Shown here piece after piece: positions 1 to 9,204 of a stretch of 31,293 nucleotides of DNA. The stretch is from an uncultured Muribaculaceae bacterium. GTDB taxonomy: Bacteria > Bacteroidota > Bacteroidia > Bacteroidales > Muribaculaceae. The notes beneath the pieces are model-generated. The model saw only the letters and a program-made list of their open reading frames with translations. It ran no database searches and was not told where the DNA came from. The position numbers were made by a program, and so were the translations under genes. Each line of letters begins with the position of its first letter. Position 1 is the first letter of the stretch. The stretch covers positions 1-31,293 of the forward strand of contig CAJUMR010000032.1 in NCBI GenBank assembly GCA_910587475.1, in the 5' to 3' direction.

Positions 1-801
1 ACCAAGACCGAACAGACCGACCTCATGCAGGCTCTCTACGGCCGCAACGGCGAGTCGCCTGTCGCAGTCGTAGCTCCAGCATCGCCGACCGACTGCTTCA
101 CCATGGCTTTCGAAGCCTGCCGCATCGCTGTTGAACACATGACTCCGGTCATCCTTCTCAGTGACGCTTTCATCGGCAACGGATCATCGGCATGGCGAGT
201 GCCGAAAGCCGACGAGTTCCCAGAGATCCACACCCCCGACGTTCCCGCCTACATGCGCGACGGATCGTGGAGTGCTTACATGCGCGACGAAGCCACAAAA
301 GTGCGCTACTGGGCAGTGCCGGGCATGGAGAACTGCGCCCACCGCATCGGCGGCCTCGAGAAGGACGCTGTGACCGGAGGCATATCGACCGACCCTGTCA
401 ACCATGAGAAAATGGTCAATATCCGCCGCGAAAAAATCGCCCGTATCGCCGACAACATTCCGCAACTCGACGTCATCGGCAACAATGACGCCGACACCCT
501 GCTCGTCGGCTGGGGAGGCACCTACGGCCACATACGCACAGCGGCCGACGAACTCAACGCCTCAGGTCGCAACGTGGCTTTCGCCCATTTCCGCTATATC
601 AATCCTCTTCCGGCCAACACCGGCGAGATACTTTCCCGCTACAGCAAGGTGATCGTGGCCGAACTCAACACAGGCATGTTTGCCGACTATCTTCAGGCCA
701 AATTCCCGCGCGTTGAGATCCACCGCATCAACAAAGTGCAGGGTCAGCCATTCATGGTCAAAGAGATCGTAGACAAAGTAAGCGAAATCATGGACAAATA
801 A
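1..801 (+). CDS. korA: 2-oxoglutarate:ferredoxin oxidoreductase, alpha subunit (C-terminal part, 5' end outside window)
   Basis: The reading frame is open from base 1, so only the last 266 codons are present. It encodes the alpha subunit of a 2-oxoacid:ferredoxin oxidoreductase, which with KorB oxidatively decarboxylates 2-oxoglutarate (or runs in reverse) using CoA, thiamine diphosphate and ferredoxin in the cytoplasm. Visible family features are the GMENCAHRIGG stretch, the HEKMVNIRREKI segment and the late domain with LLVGWGGTYG, FRYINPLPAN and VIVAELNTGMFADYL, typical of the C-terminal halves of these subunits. The stop lies 4 nt before korB, so the pair is one transcript. Substrate preference (2-oxoglutarate rather than another 2-oxoacid) follows from overall resemblance to KorA and was not tested. 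Confidence 0.9.
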   Translation, partial: TKTEQTDLMQALYGRNGESPVAVVAPASPTDCFTMAFEACRIAVEHMTPVILLSDAFIGNGSSAWRVPKADEFPEIHTPDVPAYMRDGSWSAYMRDEATKVRYWAVPGMENCAHRIGGLEKDAVTGGISTDPVNHEKMVNIRREKIARIADNIPQLDVIGNNDADTLLVGWGGTYGHIRTAADELNASGRNVAFAHFRYINPLPANTGEILSRYSKVIVAELNTGMFADYLQAKFPRVEIHRINKVQGQPFMVKEIVDKVSEIMDK

Positions 802-805
802 AGCT

Positions 806-1822
806 ATGGAAGAAACAAAAAAATATACGGCAGCCGACTATAAGAACAAACTTTCGGTGCGCTGGTGCCCGGGCTGCGGCGACCACGCCATCCTCAACAC
901 TCTCCACAAAGCCATGGCCGAGCTGGGCGTGCCGCCCCACAAGACAGCCGTGATTTCGGGCATCGGATGTTCGTCGCGCCTGCCTTACTACATGGACACC
1001 TACGGCTTCCACACCATCCACGGCCGTGCGGCAGCCATTGCAACAGGTTTTAAGGTTGCCAATCCCGAGATGACCGTCTGGCAGATCTCCGGCGACGGCG
1101 ACGGCCTCGCCATCGGCGGCAACCACTTCATCCACGCTGTGCGCCGCAACGTCGACATCAACATGCTTCTGTTCAACAACAAGATCTATGGTCTGACCAA
1201 GGGCCAGTACTCTCCGACATCGGCCAGAGGCTTCGTGTCGAAGTCATCGCCTTACGGCACGACAGAAGATCCGTTCATTCCGGCAGAACTCGTGTTCGGT
1301 GCGCGTGGCAACTTCTTTGCCCGCTCGATCGACGTTGAACTCAACACATCGGTCGAAGTACTCACCGCAGCCGCACGCCACAAGGGTGCGTCGGTCGTCG
1401 AAATACTGCAGAACTGCGTGATCTTCAACAACGGCATCCATAATCCGATCACCGACCGCAGCGTTCGCGCCGACAAGACGATCCACCTGCGCCACGGCGA
1501 GAAGATGCTTTTCGGAGCTGATAACAACCGCGGACTGGTGCAGGATGGTTTCCTGCTCAAAGCGGTGACCCTCGGCGAGGACGGCTACACGATCGACGAC
1601 GTGCTTGTCCACGACGCACATTGCGAAAGCAATTTCCTCCACCAGCAGCTTGCCATGATGGACGGCGACCGCCTTCCGCTGGCCGTAGGTGTGATCCGCG
1701 ATGTCGATGCACCGACCTACAACGACGGAGTGTCGATGCAGATCGAAGAAGTCCGTGCCCGCAAGGGCTTCGACTCTCTGCGAGAGATGATACTCGCCGG
1801 CGAGACATGGACAGTCGAATGA
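806..1822 (+). CDS. korB: 2-oxoglutarate:ferredoxin oxidoreductase, beta subunit
   Basis: A complete 338-residue beta subunit that binds thiamine diphosphate and an Fe-S cluster and forms the catalytic core with KorA. The N-terminal WCPGCGDH motif (Cys21, Cys24) and Cys55 in GIGCSSR are conserved cluster ligands. ISGDGDGLAIGGNH (residues 94-107) and FNNKIYGLTKGQ (123-134) form the Mg-thiamine diphosphate site. The start lies 4 nt after the korA stop. An ORF end with a strong hairpin about 30 nt downstream marks the end of the kor transcript. The length matches two-subunit KorAB enzymes; no ferredoxin-like subunit follows. Related 2-oxoacid oxidoreductases share these motifs, so the exact substrate is inferred. 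Confidence 0.93.
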   Translation: MEETKKYTAADYKNKLSVRWCPGCGDHAILNTLHKAMAELGVPPHKTAVISGIGCSSRLPYYMDTYGFHTIHGRAAAIATGFKVANPEMTVWQISGDGDGLAIGGNHFIHAVRRNVDINMLLFNNKIYGLTKGQYSPTSARGFVSKSSPYGTTEDPFIPAELVFGARGNFFARSIDVELNTSVEVLTAAARHKGASVVEILQNCVIFNNGIHNPITDRSVRADKTIHLRHGEKMLFGADNNRGLVQDGFLLKAVTLGEDGYTIDDVLVHDAHCESNFLHQQLAMMDGDRLPLAVGVIRDVDAPTYNDGVSMQIEEVRARKGFDSLREMILAGETWTVE

Positions 1823-1853
1823 GATCAGGCATCTGAACGAAACTATTGAACGC

Positions 1854-1900
1854 GAGTGCGCGCAGCCACGATGATATGGGCTGCGCGCACTCACTTTTTT
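1854..1900 (+). terminator. Rho-independent terminator of korAB
   Basis: Perfect 14-bp inverted repeat: arms 1854-1867 (GAGTGCGCGCAGCC) and 1879-1892, with an 11-nt loop, followed two bases later by six T residues (1895-1900). It lies 31 nt past the korB stop, and the cdd promoter element follows directly. Confidence 0.9.
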
Positions 1901-1913
1901 GTCGGAATTTTGT

Positions 1914-1921
1914 TATTTTTG
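1914..1921 (+). promoter_or_regulatory. Putative -7 promoter element of cdd
   Basis: TATTTTTG fits the Bacteroidetes -7 consensus TAnnTTTG and lies 39 nt upstream of the chosen cdd start, directly after the korAB terminator. No well-spaced TTG -33 element is obvious, so the assignment rests on the -7 match and position. Confidence 0.55.
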
Positions 1922-1960
1922 CAACACGATTATTACAAACCCTCTAATGCCCGGACTATA

Positions 1961-2434
1961 ATGAAAGAAAAGGAACTGGTGATACCGATGCTCGAGTTGA
2001 GCTACGACGAATTGAACGACAGTCAGAAACATCTCGTCGAAAAAGCGAGAGAAGCCTGCCGACGATCGTATGCGCCCTACAGCAAATTCCACGTCGGCGC
2101 CGCAATAGCACTCGACAACGGCGAAACCGTAACAGGCTCCAACCAGGAGAACGCCGCCTACCCTTCGGGAACATGCGCCGAACGGACAGCAGCCTACTAT
2201 GCCCACTCGACTTATCCCGAAGCCCGCTTCAAGGCTATAGCCATAGCTGCAATCGGCACTGACGGCCGTGAGGTGGCTGAACCGGTGTCGCCCTGCGGAG
2301 CATGCCGTCAGGCTCTGCTTGAATACGAAACCCTGTCGCGCAACAACGTTGAGGTCATCCTTGTCGGCTCACAGAAAATCTACGTGCTGCCATCGGTCAG
2401 ATCGACCTTGCCCCTCGCTTTCTGCGAATTCTGA
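1961..2434 (+). CDS. cdd: Cytidine deaminase
   Basis: A 157-residue zinc-dependent cytidine/deoxycytidine deaminase of pyrimidine salvage. The signature is complete: TCAERTA supplies zinc ligand Cys72 and the catalytic Glu74, and PCGACRQ supplies Cys112 and Cys115. The substrate-binding segment YAPYSKFHVGAA is at residues 38-48. The frame is open back to 1856, but that start lies inside the korAB terminator hairpin and upstream of the -7 element. The ATG at 1961, giving MKEKELVIPM, is therefore preferred and fits the family length (about 130-160 residues). The gene appears monocistronic, with its own promoter and a shared 3' hairpin with the convergent glycan-utilisation operon. Confidence 0.93.
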   Translation: MKEKELVIPMLELSYDELNDSQKHLVEKAREACRRSYAPYSKFHVGAAIALDNGETVTGSNQENAAYPSGTCAERTAAYYAHSTYPEARFKAIAIAAIGTDGREVAEPVSPCGACRQALLEYETLSRNNVEVILVGSQKIYVLPSVRSTLPLAFCEF

Positions 2435-2505
2435 GACAAACGAGTGTACAGGTGACACGAACAGTCTCACCAGACTAAAAACTATCACATCCCGCTATAA
2501 AATGT

Positions 2506-2546
2506 CAACGGCGGCCTCATATGATGAGGTCGCCGTTGAGGTTTTT
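2506..2546. terminator. Bidirectional terminator between cdd and the susC1D1 operon
   Basis: 15-bp stem: arms 2506-2520 (CAACGGCGGCCTCAT) and 2524-2538, with a single wobble pair and a 3-nt loop. On the plus strand it is followed by a T-run (2542-2546). On the minus strand it is followed by ACATTTT (complement of 2499-2505). It sits between convergent genes and can serve both. Confidence 0.85.
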
Positions 2547-2568
2547 ATGGTAGGATTTTAAATGATAA

Positions 2569-3999
2569 TCATTCTTCTCCTTCGCTACCATTGTCGAGCC
2601 ATGTGGCAATTTCGCCCCATACGCTGATTTCGCCGATAGCAGTTGAATTGCCGTTCTTGATACCGGAACCAGTCATTTTCTTGAATGCTTCGGTGATGAC
2701 AAACTTCATGTAACGGGCTGTGGTCGGAGTCACATCGAACTCTACAGACTGGGTTGCAACCGAAGGAGCTGTCCAATCACCGACCTTAGTCCAGTTCACG
2801 CCGTCCTCGCTGAGTTCGACATAACCTGCCTTAGAGTTGGCATAGCGTTTGTTAGAGCTTGCGGGGATTTCGAAGCCAACTCTCGATACGGCAGTCATGC
2901 GGCCGAAATCGATAGTAGCATAGTAAGGCAGATCCTGAGGAGTGCGATAGATCGAGCGCCAGAACTTGGTTGTGGTGCCGTCGATGAGCGCATCGGGACC
3001 ATTGTTGGCCTTTTCAGCGTCAGTTGCATCGGGGTCGTCAAGCAGGCTCGAGTTGCAATCGATCACTGACCATTTTGCCTTGTCGACCTTGGTAGCTGCG
3101 ATCGAGATAGCATAGAGCATCACACTCTTCTCGGGATTGAGCTGCGAAGACGAGATCGAGCTGAGGCGGACGGGGAGGATATAGTCGCCGAAGAGAGTCG
3201 GAGCTCCATCGGGCACAAGCACCGAACGCTTGAGAGTCATGTGGAAATAGTTGCTGTTGAGATGCTGCTTGATTTCACCGGTGGTATCAATCGTGTAAGA
3301 CTCCTCGGGCAACACCTTGTAGGCGGTACCGTTGGCTGTATTGTAATCCTCAACGAGCGTCGGATCAATCTCGATGTCGAAAGTAATGTCACGCTGGGCG
3401 ATGAAGTTAGAAGTGACCTTGAAGTAAAGTTCGATTTCTTCAGCATCGTCGCGAGTCGGCATCACACCGGTCACGAGGTTGTAACGTTCGAGCGATACGT
3501 AGGGAACATCGAGCACGGGCTTGATGATGGTAGTCAGACGAGATTCGTCGACAGCTGCATCAGTCTGGACAGTCATTCTCAAGGGCACACCCTGGTTTGG
3601 GTTCTCTGCGAGAACTTCTTCAAGACGATCTCTGTTCCATTTGATTTCAAAGGGGAGACGATAGTCTTCAGCCGAGAATTTAACATCTGCAACAGAAATA
3701 GTGTAGCAATCTTCAGGGAGTTCGGCGATCTTGGTGATTGTCGATGACAGAGAATTATAGTCAGCAAGGACAGTCTGATCAACCGCGATCGATGCGCTTG
3801 CAGAGCTGAAGCCCTTACCGGCTTTCATGACGTAGATCGAAGTCGGATCTTCGTTGCCGGTGTAGACAGCAGCCTCGACAAGCCCCGAGTTGAGCAGGCC
3901 GACAGTGTCGTCGACCATGTACATATCGAGGTCATTGCCACACGACGCAAAACCAAAGGCAGCGGCGGCAAAGAGGGTGATATAAAGATTATTTTTCAT
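2569..3999 (-). CDS. Surface glycan-binding-type lipoprotein: two DUF1735 (BT_3987-like) domains plus a discoidin (F5/8 type C)-like domain
   Basis: A 476-residue lipoprotein in the usual SusE/SusF slot, last gene of the SusC1 operon and 25 nt after susD1. The signal peptide ends in FASC-G with lipidated Cys20; the following NDLD is acidic, compatible with surface export. Residues about 33-160 and 165-305 look like two tandem DUF1735/BT_3987-type beta-sandwich domains, judged by the repeated pattern of PEDCYTI / PEESYTID segments. Residues about 315-470 (NNGPDALIDGTTTKFWRS, YYATIDFGR, VELSEDGVNWTKVGDW, ARYMKFVI) are a galactose-binding/discoidin-like fold. This is a binding protein, not an enzyme, inferred to help hold glycan at the surface for SusD1. 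The ligand cannot be read from sequence. Confidence 0.8.
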   Translation of the reverse strand: MKNNLYITLFAAAAFGFASCGNDLDMYMVDDTVGLLNSGLVEAAVYTGNEDPTSIYVMKAGKGFSSASASIAVDQTVLADYNSLSSTITKIAELPEDCYTISVADVKFSAEDYRLPFEIKWNRDRLEEVLAENPNQGVPLRMTVQTDAAVDESRLTTIIKPVLDVPYVSLERYNLVTGVMPTRDDAEEIELYFKVTSNFIAQRDITFDIEIDPTLVEDYNTANGTAYKVLPEESYTIDTTGEIKQHLNSNYFHMTLKRSVLVPDGAPTLFGDYILPVRLSSISSSQLNPEKSVMLYAISIAATKVDKAKWSVIDCNSSLLDDPDATDAEKANNGPDALIDGTTTKFWRSIYRTPQDLPYYATIDFGRMTAVSRVGFEIPASSNKRYANSKAGYVELSEDGVNWTKVGDWTAPSVATQSVEFDVTPTTARYMKFVITEAFKKMTGSGIKNGNSTAIGEISVWGEIATWLDNGSEGEE

Positions 4000-4024
4000 T
4001 GTAGTTTGATCTTATTGATTTAGA

Positions 4025-5950
4025 TTACCAGCCGTAGTTCTGGGTTATGTTGACCATTTCGTTGAGCTGATTCTGGTTGATAGGCATAAAGTAGTGCTTG
4101 GGTTGGAATACCATCGAACGGTTCCAGACCTGATTTGTGCGCTCCCACGAAGCTTCGTAGGTAGAAGCAGCAACGTTGAGGGTCTTGGGCTGATAGTTCC
4201 ATTCTTTTTCGGCGATCATCCAACGACGGCAGTCGTAGTAGCGGTGACCTTCGAATGCGAGCTCTACCATGCGTTCCTTGCGGAGAAGTTCGCGGAGAAG
4301 AGCCTGGTTGCCGATAACTTCGGGATAAGCTTCTTCAAGTTTGTTAAGACCTGCTCGTTCGCGGATGAGGTTGACATACTTGAGGGCTTCAGCCTCGTTG
4401 CGCTGCGGCATTTCGTTGCAAGCTTCAGCATAGTTGAGGTAAACTTCGGCCAGACGGAAGTAGAACCAGAAGAATGTACCCCACTGGTCGTTCTGATAGT
4501 CGTTGCCGGTGTCGAGGAAGCGACGCCAGAGGAAGCCGACCTTGGTGTTGTCGGCGGTAAGGTTGGTGTAGGGAGAAGTACCGCCCATGTGGAATGTAAC
4601 GATAACTTTGCCACCCTGTGCAGTGAAAGCGTTAACCCAGTAGCAACCGTTGGGGAAAACAGAAGCGTAGAAACGAGCGTCGCGGCCGATGATAGAGTTG
4701 TGGGCTTTCACGCCACCGAACTGCGGGCCTTCGATCGGGTGTTCCCAGTCGTTGGTGAAGCCGGTTGCAACGTAGCCTGACTGCGGGTCGACGATAGGAT
4801 CGCCGTTGGCGTCATAACCGGTGACGGGGTAACGGCCAGACTCTGCCATAGGATATGTGTCGACAAGTTTGAGCGAGGGGCAATAGCCAGCGCAACCCTG
4901 ACGGACGATGTTAGGCGGACAATAACGGGTCTTGTGCATATAGGCGGGATAGAGACCGGCAGAAGCTGAATAGGGGCAGCAGCGCGGCCAGTAACCCCAA
5001 ATGATTTCGCTGTTCCAGGGAACAAACTGCACACCCTGATAAGACTTGATAGCCTTCATGAAAGGATCAGACTCAGTTTTGTCTTCATAGAGCTGATACA
5101 TGTTGAGGTCGATCACGTCCTTAGCAGCCTGAGCGGCTTTGGTCCAGCGGTCGGGATCGGGAGTCTGGGGGAAGAGGAATTCATTACGGCTGTTGGTGAA
5201 ACCTTTGTAGAGGTCACAACCGTTGAAGAGGGGGCTTGCAGCATAGAGAAGGATACGAGCCTTAGCAGCCATGGCAGCACCACGGGTCAGACGGCCGTCG
5301 AACTGCACGCCGTTGTCGACAACAAGGGGAACATCGGGAATGACCTTGTCGATTTCTGTGATGATGAAATCGAATGCCTTGTCGACCGGATCGCGATCGA
5401 TAGACTCGGGACGGATTGTCTGATCAGAACGTTTGTCACCCCATACATAGCAGGGGCCGAAACGGCGGACAAGCTGGAAGTAGCAGTAAGCGCGGATGAA
5501 GCGGGCTTCAGCCTTGGCAACTACCTTTTCCTCTGCAGAAAGTTCGGGACAACGGTCAACATTTTCCATGAAGATGCCGGCTTGTTCGATACCGGTGTAC
5601 ATGAGGGGCCAGTTGTTCCAGTTGTTTGTTGTGGGACCGTAGTCACCGGTCACGAAGTTAAGATGAGGTACCCACATGGTCCATGAGAAGTGCGACTCGT
5701 CGCTCATAGCGATAGCTGCACCGTCGGCGTCACGATTGCCTGAGGGGTTATTTTCCATTTGCCACTGCTCTTCGTAGGGCATGTAGCTGTAGACGTGCTT
5801 GAGGTACTGGAGCGTCGATGTACGCTTGCTGAACACCTCGTCGAGAGTCAACTGTTCGTCGAGCTTTACCTCGAGGTAATCGCTACAAGAAGAGAACATT
5901 GCAGCGGCAGCGGCGACGACAGCGAGACCAAAAAGTTTTATTTTGTTCAT
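4025..5950 (-). CDS. SusD/RagB-family outer-membrane nutrient-uptake lipoprotein (SusD1)
   Basis: A 641-residue SusD-like surface lipoprotein that forms the hinged lid on the SusC1 transporter and binds glycan. The signal peptide ends in MFSSC-S (lipid Cys22), followed by the acidic DYLEVK segment seen in many SusD proteins. Family landmarks are AEARFIRAYCYFQLVRRFG (147-165) and the C-terminal RKERMVELAFEGHRYYDCRRW motif (about 567-587). It is somewhat longer than the common 500-600 residues. Many aromatic residues in the middle (for example around the PYMHKTRYCPP region) may line a binding surface, but no residue can be assigned. It begins 15 nt after the susC1 stop, indicating tight co-expression. 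Confidence 0.95.
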   Translation of the reverse strand: MNKIKLFGLAVVAAAAAMFSSCSDYLEVKLDEQLTLDEVFSKRTSTLQYLKHVYSYMPYEEQWQMENNPSGNRDADGAAIAMSDESHFSWTMWVPHLNFVTGDYGPTTNNWNNWPLMYTGIEQAGIFMENVDRCPELSAEEKVVAKAEARFIRAYCYFQLVRRFGPCYVWGDKRSDQTIRPESIDRDPVDKAFDFIITEIDKVIPDVPLVVDNGVQFDGRLTRGAAMAAKARILLYAASPLFNGCDLYKGFTNSRNEFLFPQTPDPDRWTKAAQAAKDVIDLNMYQLYEDKTESDPFMKAIKSYQGVQFVPWNSEIIWGYWPRCCPYSASAGLYPAYMHKTRYCPPNIVRQGCAGYCPSLKLVDTYPMAESGRYPVTGYDANGDPIVDPQSGYVATGFTNDWEHPIEGPQFGGVKAHNSIIGRDARFYASVFPNGCYWVNAFTAQGGKVIVTFHMGGTSPYTNLTADNTKVGFLWRRFLDTGNDYQNDQWGTFFWFYFRLAEVYLNYAEACNEMPQRNEAEALKYVNLIRERAGLNKLEEAYPEVIGNQALLRELLRKERMVELAFEGHRYYDCRRWMIAEKEWNYQPKTLNVAASTYEASWERTNQVWNRSMVFQPKHYFMPINQNQLNEMVNITQNYGW

Positions 5951-5965
5951 CGTGATTATTTAAGA

Positions 5966-8900
5966 TTAGAAGTTAACATTTAGGCCGACAGCACCTGTAC
6001 GCATCTGCGGATAGCGTTCGCCGTTGACAGACTCGAGCTCGGGGTCCCAAAGTTTGAATTTGCTGAATGTAAGGAGGTTGTTTCCAGAAACGTAGAGACG
6101 GACATTCGAGATGCCTGCTTTTGCAAACCATTTCTTGGGGAATGTGTAGCCGATTTCAGCATTTTTGAGACGGATGAAGCTGCAGTCACGCTGCCAGTAA
6201 GTAGAAGCCTGCTGGTTGTTCTCGACTTTGTCGACAGCAAGGCGGGGATAGATCGCGTTGGGATCGGGGTTAGAGAGAGACCAACGGTTGTCGGCAACTT
6301 CAGCGAAGATCTGACCGGTAGTCAACATGTTGAGACCCTGGCCCCAGAAACCTGCACCATTGAGCATGCGGGTGATGTGGCCTACGCCCTGGAAGAATAC
6401 CGAAAGGTCGATGCCTTTCCATGTTACCGATGCACCGAAACCGTAGCTGATCTCAGGGATCTGAGTGTAGCCGATAGCCACCTTATCGTTAGCGTCGATC
6501 ACGTTGTCACCATTGATATCCTTATACTTGATATCACCGGGGCGGACAACAGCACCGAATGTCTGACGGGGGCTGTTGGCGATGTCTTCTTCAGACTCGA
6601 AGAGGCCGAGTGCGATAAGACCGCGGTCCTGAAGGTAGGGGAAGCCGGCGTCGGATGTATATGCCCAAGTCGGGGTCGGTTTGTCGTCGTAGACTTTCTT
6701 ATTGCGGTTGTAAGTGAATGTACCGCGTGCCGAAACGAAGAAGTCGCCGAACTGCTTGTTGAACTCAGCTGTAGCGTCGATACCCTGGTTGCGCATGCGG
6801 CCGAGGTTGACATACTGCTTAACGTTGTTACCTACGACTGTCGGCACTGATTCCTGAAGGATGAAGATGCCCGAACGTTTTTCGTAGAAGTAGTCAGCGC
6901 TAAGAGAAAGGGCTGAGTTGAAGAACGCGAGTTCGATACCGATGTTCTTCTTGATAGCAGTTTCCCACGATACCTCATCGTTGCCGGGGATACCGGTTGC
7001 GAAACCACTGGCACCAGGATTGCCGGTGATCGGGTTAGTACCCCAGTTGAAGCCTTCGGCGTTGATCATAGTGGTGTTGAACGCGAAGCGGCGGTCACCA
7101 CCGATCTGGTCGTTACCGATCTCACCGTAAGAAGCCTTGAACTTGACGAGGCTGATGACGGGTACGAGGGGTTCCCAGAAAGATTCGTTAGAAAGGATAT
7201 AACCTACAGCATACGACGGGAAGAAACCGAAACGTTTTTTCGGCGAGAAGTTTTCAGAACCGTTGTAACCGAAGTTGAACTCGGCGAAGTAGCGGTTGTC
7301 GTAAGAGTAAGTCGCACGACCTGCGATACCGGTGTTACGGTAAGGGAATGCACGTTCATAGCTACCCGGCATTGTGTAAGTCAAGCTTCGCATGTTGAAG
7401 TTGAACATACCGCTGACGTGGTGAACTTTGTCGAAAGTGTTGTCGTAGGTAAGCGAAGCCTCGAGAGAGTTGGTGCGATAGCTGGTATTGGCGATCGACT
7501 GGCTGAGCTTGAGGTAGTCACTACCCTGGTTGCGTGATTCGAAAATCAGGTTGCCTTCTTCGTCTCGGCCGAGAGCACTGAAGACGGCGGGGTTCTTGCG
7601 ACGGTCGACAGTAGTGTAGACAGCGGCGTCCCATGCAAATTTGACGTTAGCCTTAAGACCTTTGAGCAGGAAGCTCGAGAAGTCCTGAGTCAACGAAGCC
7701 TGAGCCTGCGAGGTATTTGAGAAGTCCTGGCAGTAGCCTGTCATGTTCATGTCGTACCAAGGGTTCTGGCCGTTCTTCGGATAAGCGAGAGTTCCGTCAG
7801 AGAAGATAACCGGAGTTGCGATCGGAGTTGTGCGCAGAGTGCGGTTATAAAGATTTGACAGAGTTTCGCCCGGACGGTTCTTGGTCGAATAGAGGTTGGC
7901 AAGAGAAAGACCGAGTTCGGTCGACGGAGTGATGTTGATGTCGACGTTGGCGCGGAAGTTGTACTTGGTGTAGTTCATGTTCGCATCGTAAGTGTCCGAT
8001 TTCAATGCGTTGAGGATCGAACCTTCGGTGTAGAACGAACCACCGACGTAGTAGCGGACAGTGGGAGTACCACCCGACACGCTGACGTTGACACGCGTGG
8101 TCGAAGCCTGATCTTTGAACATGGTGTTGACCCAGTCGACATTAGGATAGAGGTCGGGGTCAGAACCATTGAGATATTTGGCTTTCTCAAGGGGGTTGAT
8201 GGCAAGAGCGCCGGTTGCGTCGAGAGTCACATCGTTGTAGAAGTCGATGAACTGCTCGGCGTTGGCCATTGCCGGGATCTTGACAGGATTGGTGAAACCA
8301 TATTCAACCTTGGCGCTTACACGAGGCTTAGACTCAGTACCGCGCTTGGTTGTGATGAGGACGATACCGTTGGCACCACGCACACCGTAGAGGGCGGTAG
8401 CGGTTGCGTCCTTGAGGATCGAGAACGACTGGATGTCTTCGGGGTCGACAAGGTCCATCGAACGTTCGATACCGTCGACGAGGATGAGGGGTCGGTTGTT
8501 AGCACCGAAAGAAGATATACCGCGGATCCAGAAGTCGGCCGATGATCCGGGTTCGGCAGTACGCTGCATTACGACCGCACCGGCGATCTTACCGGCGATG
8601 GCCGAAGAAAGGTTGCCTACGGGCACCTTGAGAGAACTTGCGTCGATGGTAGAGATCGCACCTACGACCGATTCCTTTTTCTGAGCACCGAAGGCAACGG
8701 CTACGACTTCATCGAGCATTTCGCTCTGGGGACGGAGCTGAACGGTGTAGTTCTTTTCGTTACCGATCGTGATCACTTCAGGCGTATAACCGAGGAAAGA
8801 GACCTCGAGTTGCGAACCTTTGGGAACATCGATGGAAAAAGTACCGTCGATGTCGGTGATTGCACCCTTTGAGCCGCCTTTGACTTTGACGGAAGCTCCG

Positions 8901-9073
8901 GGGATGCCTTCGCCAAGTTCGTCAAGCACAGTACCGGTGATCTTCGAGACCTGACCTTGCACTTTGCTCGTAGCTGCCTGTGGCGCGGGAGCGTCGGCTG
9001 CATAGATGCTGCCTGTCGAAAGACAAAGCGCAGCAGCGAGGCTCCACGTTAAAAAGCACTGACGTTTTTGCAT
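5966..9073 (-). CDS. SusC/RagA-family TonB-dependent outer-membrane receptor (SusC1)
   Basis: A 1035-residue TonB-linked beta-barrel transporter that imports glycan oligomers together with SusD1. It has a signal peptide (cleavage near YAA, about residue 26), a carboxypeptidase-regulatory-like beta-sandwich (about 43-120, ITGTVLDELGEGIPGASV), the linker DEVVAVAFGAQKK (121-133), a plug domain (about 140-245) ending in LYGVRGANGIVLITTKRG, and a barrel ending in aromatic Phe, as expected for outer-membrane assembly. The linker differs from the commoner VVVGYGxQKK. No STN signalling domain is present, so it is not a classic sigma/anti-sigma transducer. It lies 235 nt after the GH89 gene and 15 nt before susD1. 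Confidence 0.96.
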   Translation of the reverse strand: MQKRQCFLTWSLAAALCLSTGSIYAADAPAPQAATSKVQGQVSKITGTVLDELGEGIPGASVKVKGGSKGAITDIDGTFSIDVPKGSQLEVSFLGYTPEVITIGNEKNYTVQLRPQSEMLDEVVAVAFGAQKKESVVGAISTIDASSLKVPVGNLSSAIAGKIAGAVVMQRTAEPGSSADFWIRGISSFGANNRPLILVDGIERSMDLVDPEDIQSFSILKDATATALYGVRGANGIVLITTKRGTESKPRVSAKVEYGFTNPVKIPAMANAEQFIDFYNDVTLDATGALAINPLEKAKYLNGSDPDLYPNVDWVNTMFKDQASTTRVNVSVSGGTPTVRYYVGGSFYTEGSILNALKSDTYDANMNYTKYNFRANVDINITPSTELGLSLANLYSTKNRPGETLSNLYNRTLRTTPIATPVIFSDGTLAYPKNGQNPWYDMNMTGYCQDFSNTSQAQASLTQDFSSFLLKGLKANVKFAWDAAVYTTVDRRKNPAVFSALGRDEEGNLIFESRNQGSDYLKLSQSIANTSYRTNSLEASLTYDNTFDKVHHVSGMFNFNMRSLTYTMPGSYERAFPYRNTGIAGRATYSYDNRYFAEFNFGYNGSENFSPKKRFGFFPSYAVGYILSNESFWEPLVPVISLVKFKASYGEIGNDQIGGDRRFAFNTTMINAEGFNWGTNPITGNPGASGFATGIPGNDEVSWETAIKKNIGIELAFFNSALSLSADYFYEKRSGIFILQESVPTVVGNNVKQYVNLGRMRNQGIDATAEFNKQFGDFFVSARGTFTYNRNKKVYDDKPTPTWAYTSDAGFPYLQDRGLIALGLFESEEDIANSPRQTFGAVVRPGDIKYKDINGDNVIDANDKVAIGYTQIPEISYGFGASVTWKGIDLSVFFQGVGHITRMLNGAGFWGQGLNMLTTGQIFAEVADNRWSLSNPDPNAIYPRLAVDKVENNQQASTYWQRDCSFIRLKNAEIGYTFPKKWFAKAGISNVRLYVSGNNLLTFSKFKLWDPELESVNGERYPQMRTGAVGLNVNF

Positions 9074-9140
9074 AAGATTTTGAGTTTGTTAGATTTTAAG
9101 TAGGTATTGGATTCTTTTACTTTGTTTACTTCCATGAATT

Positions 9141-9200
9141 GTGAGGAGGATTAGTGAGTGAGAGATTATGATTGGATTTGAGACGAGTTGATTGGTATCG
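9141..9200 (-). promoter_or_regulatory. C-rich, G-poor leader segment upstream of susC1, possible Rho-loading (rut-like) region
   Basis: Read as RNA on the minus strand, these 60 nt contain 23 C and only 2 G, with many YC steps, and lie about 70-130 nt upstream of the susC1 start. No TAnnTTTG element was found in the 235-nt gap, so susC1 is probably transcribed from the GH89 promoter through this leader. Rho is known to prefer C-rich, G-poor, unstructured RNA. The functional call is inference. Confidence 0.4.
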
Positions 9201-9204
9201 GCTC

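Noticed and set aside
1856..1960. Upstream extension of the cdd reading frame
   Set aside because: The extra start lies in the korAB terminator hairpin and upstream of the -7 element; the extra residues are not part of the family.
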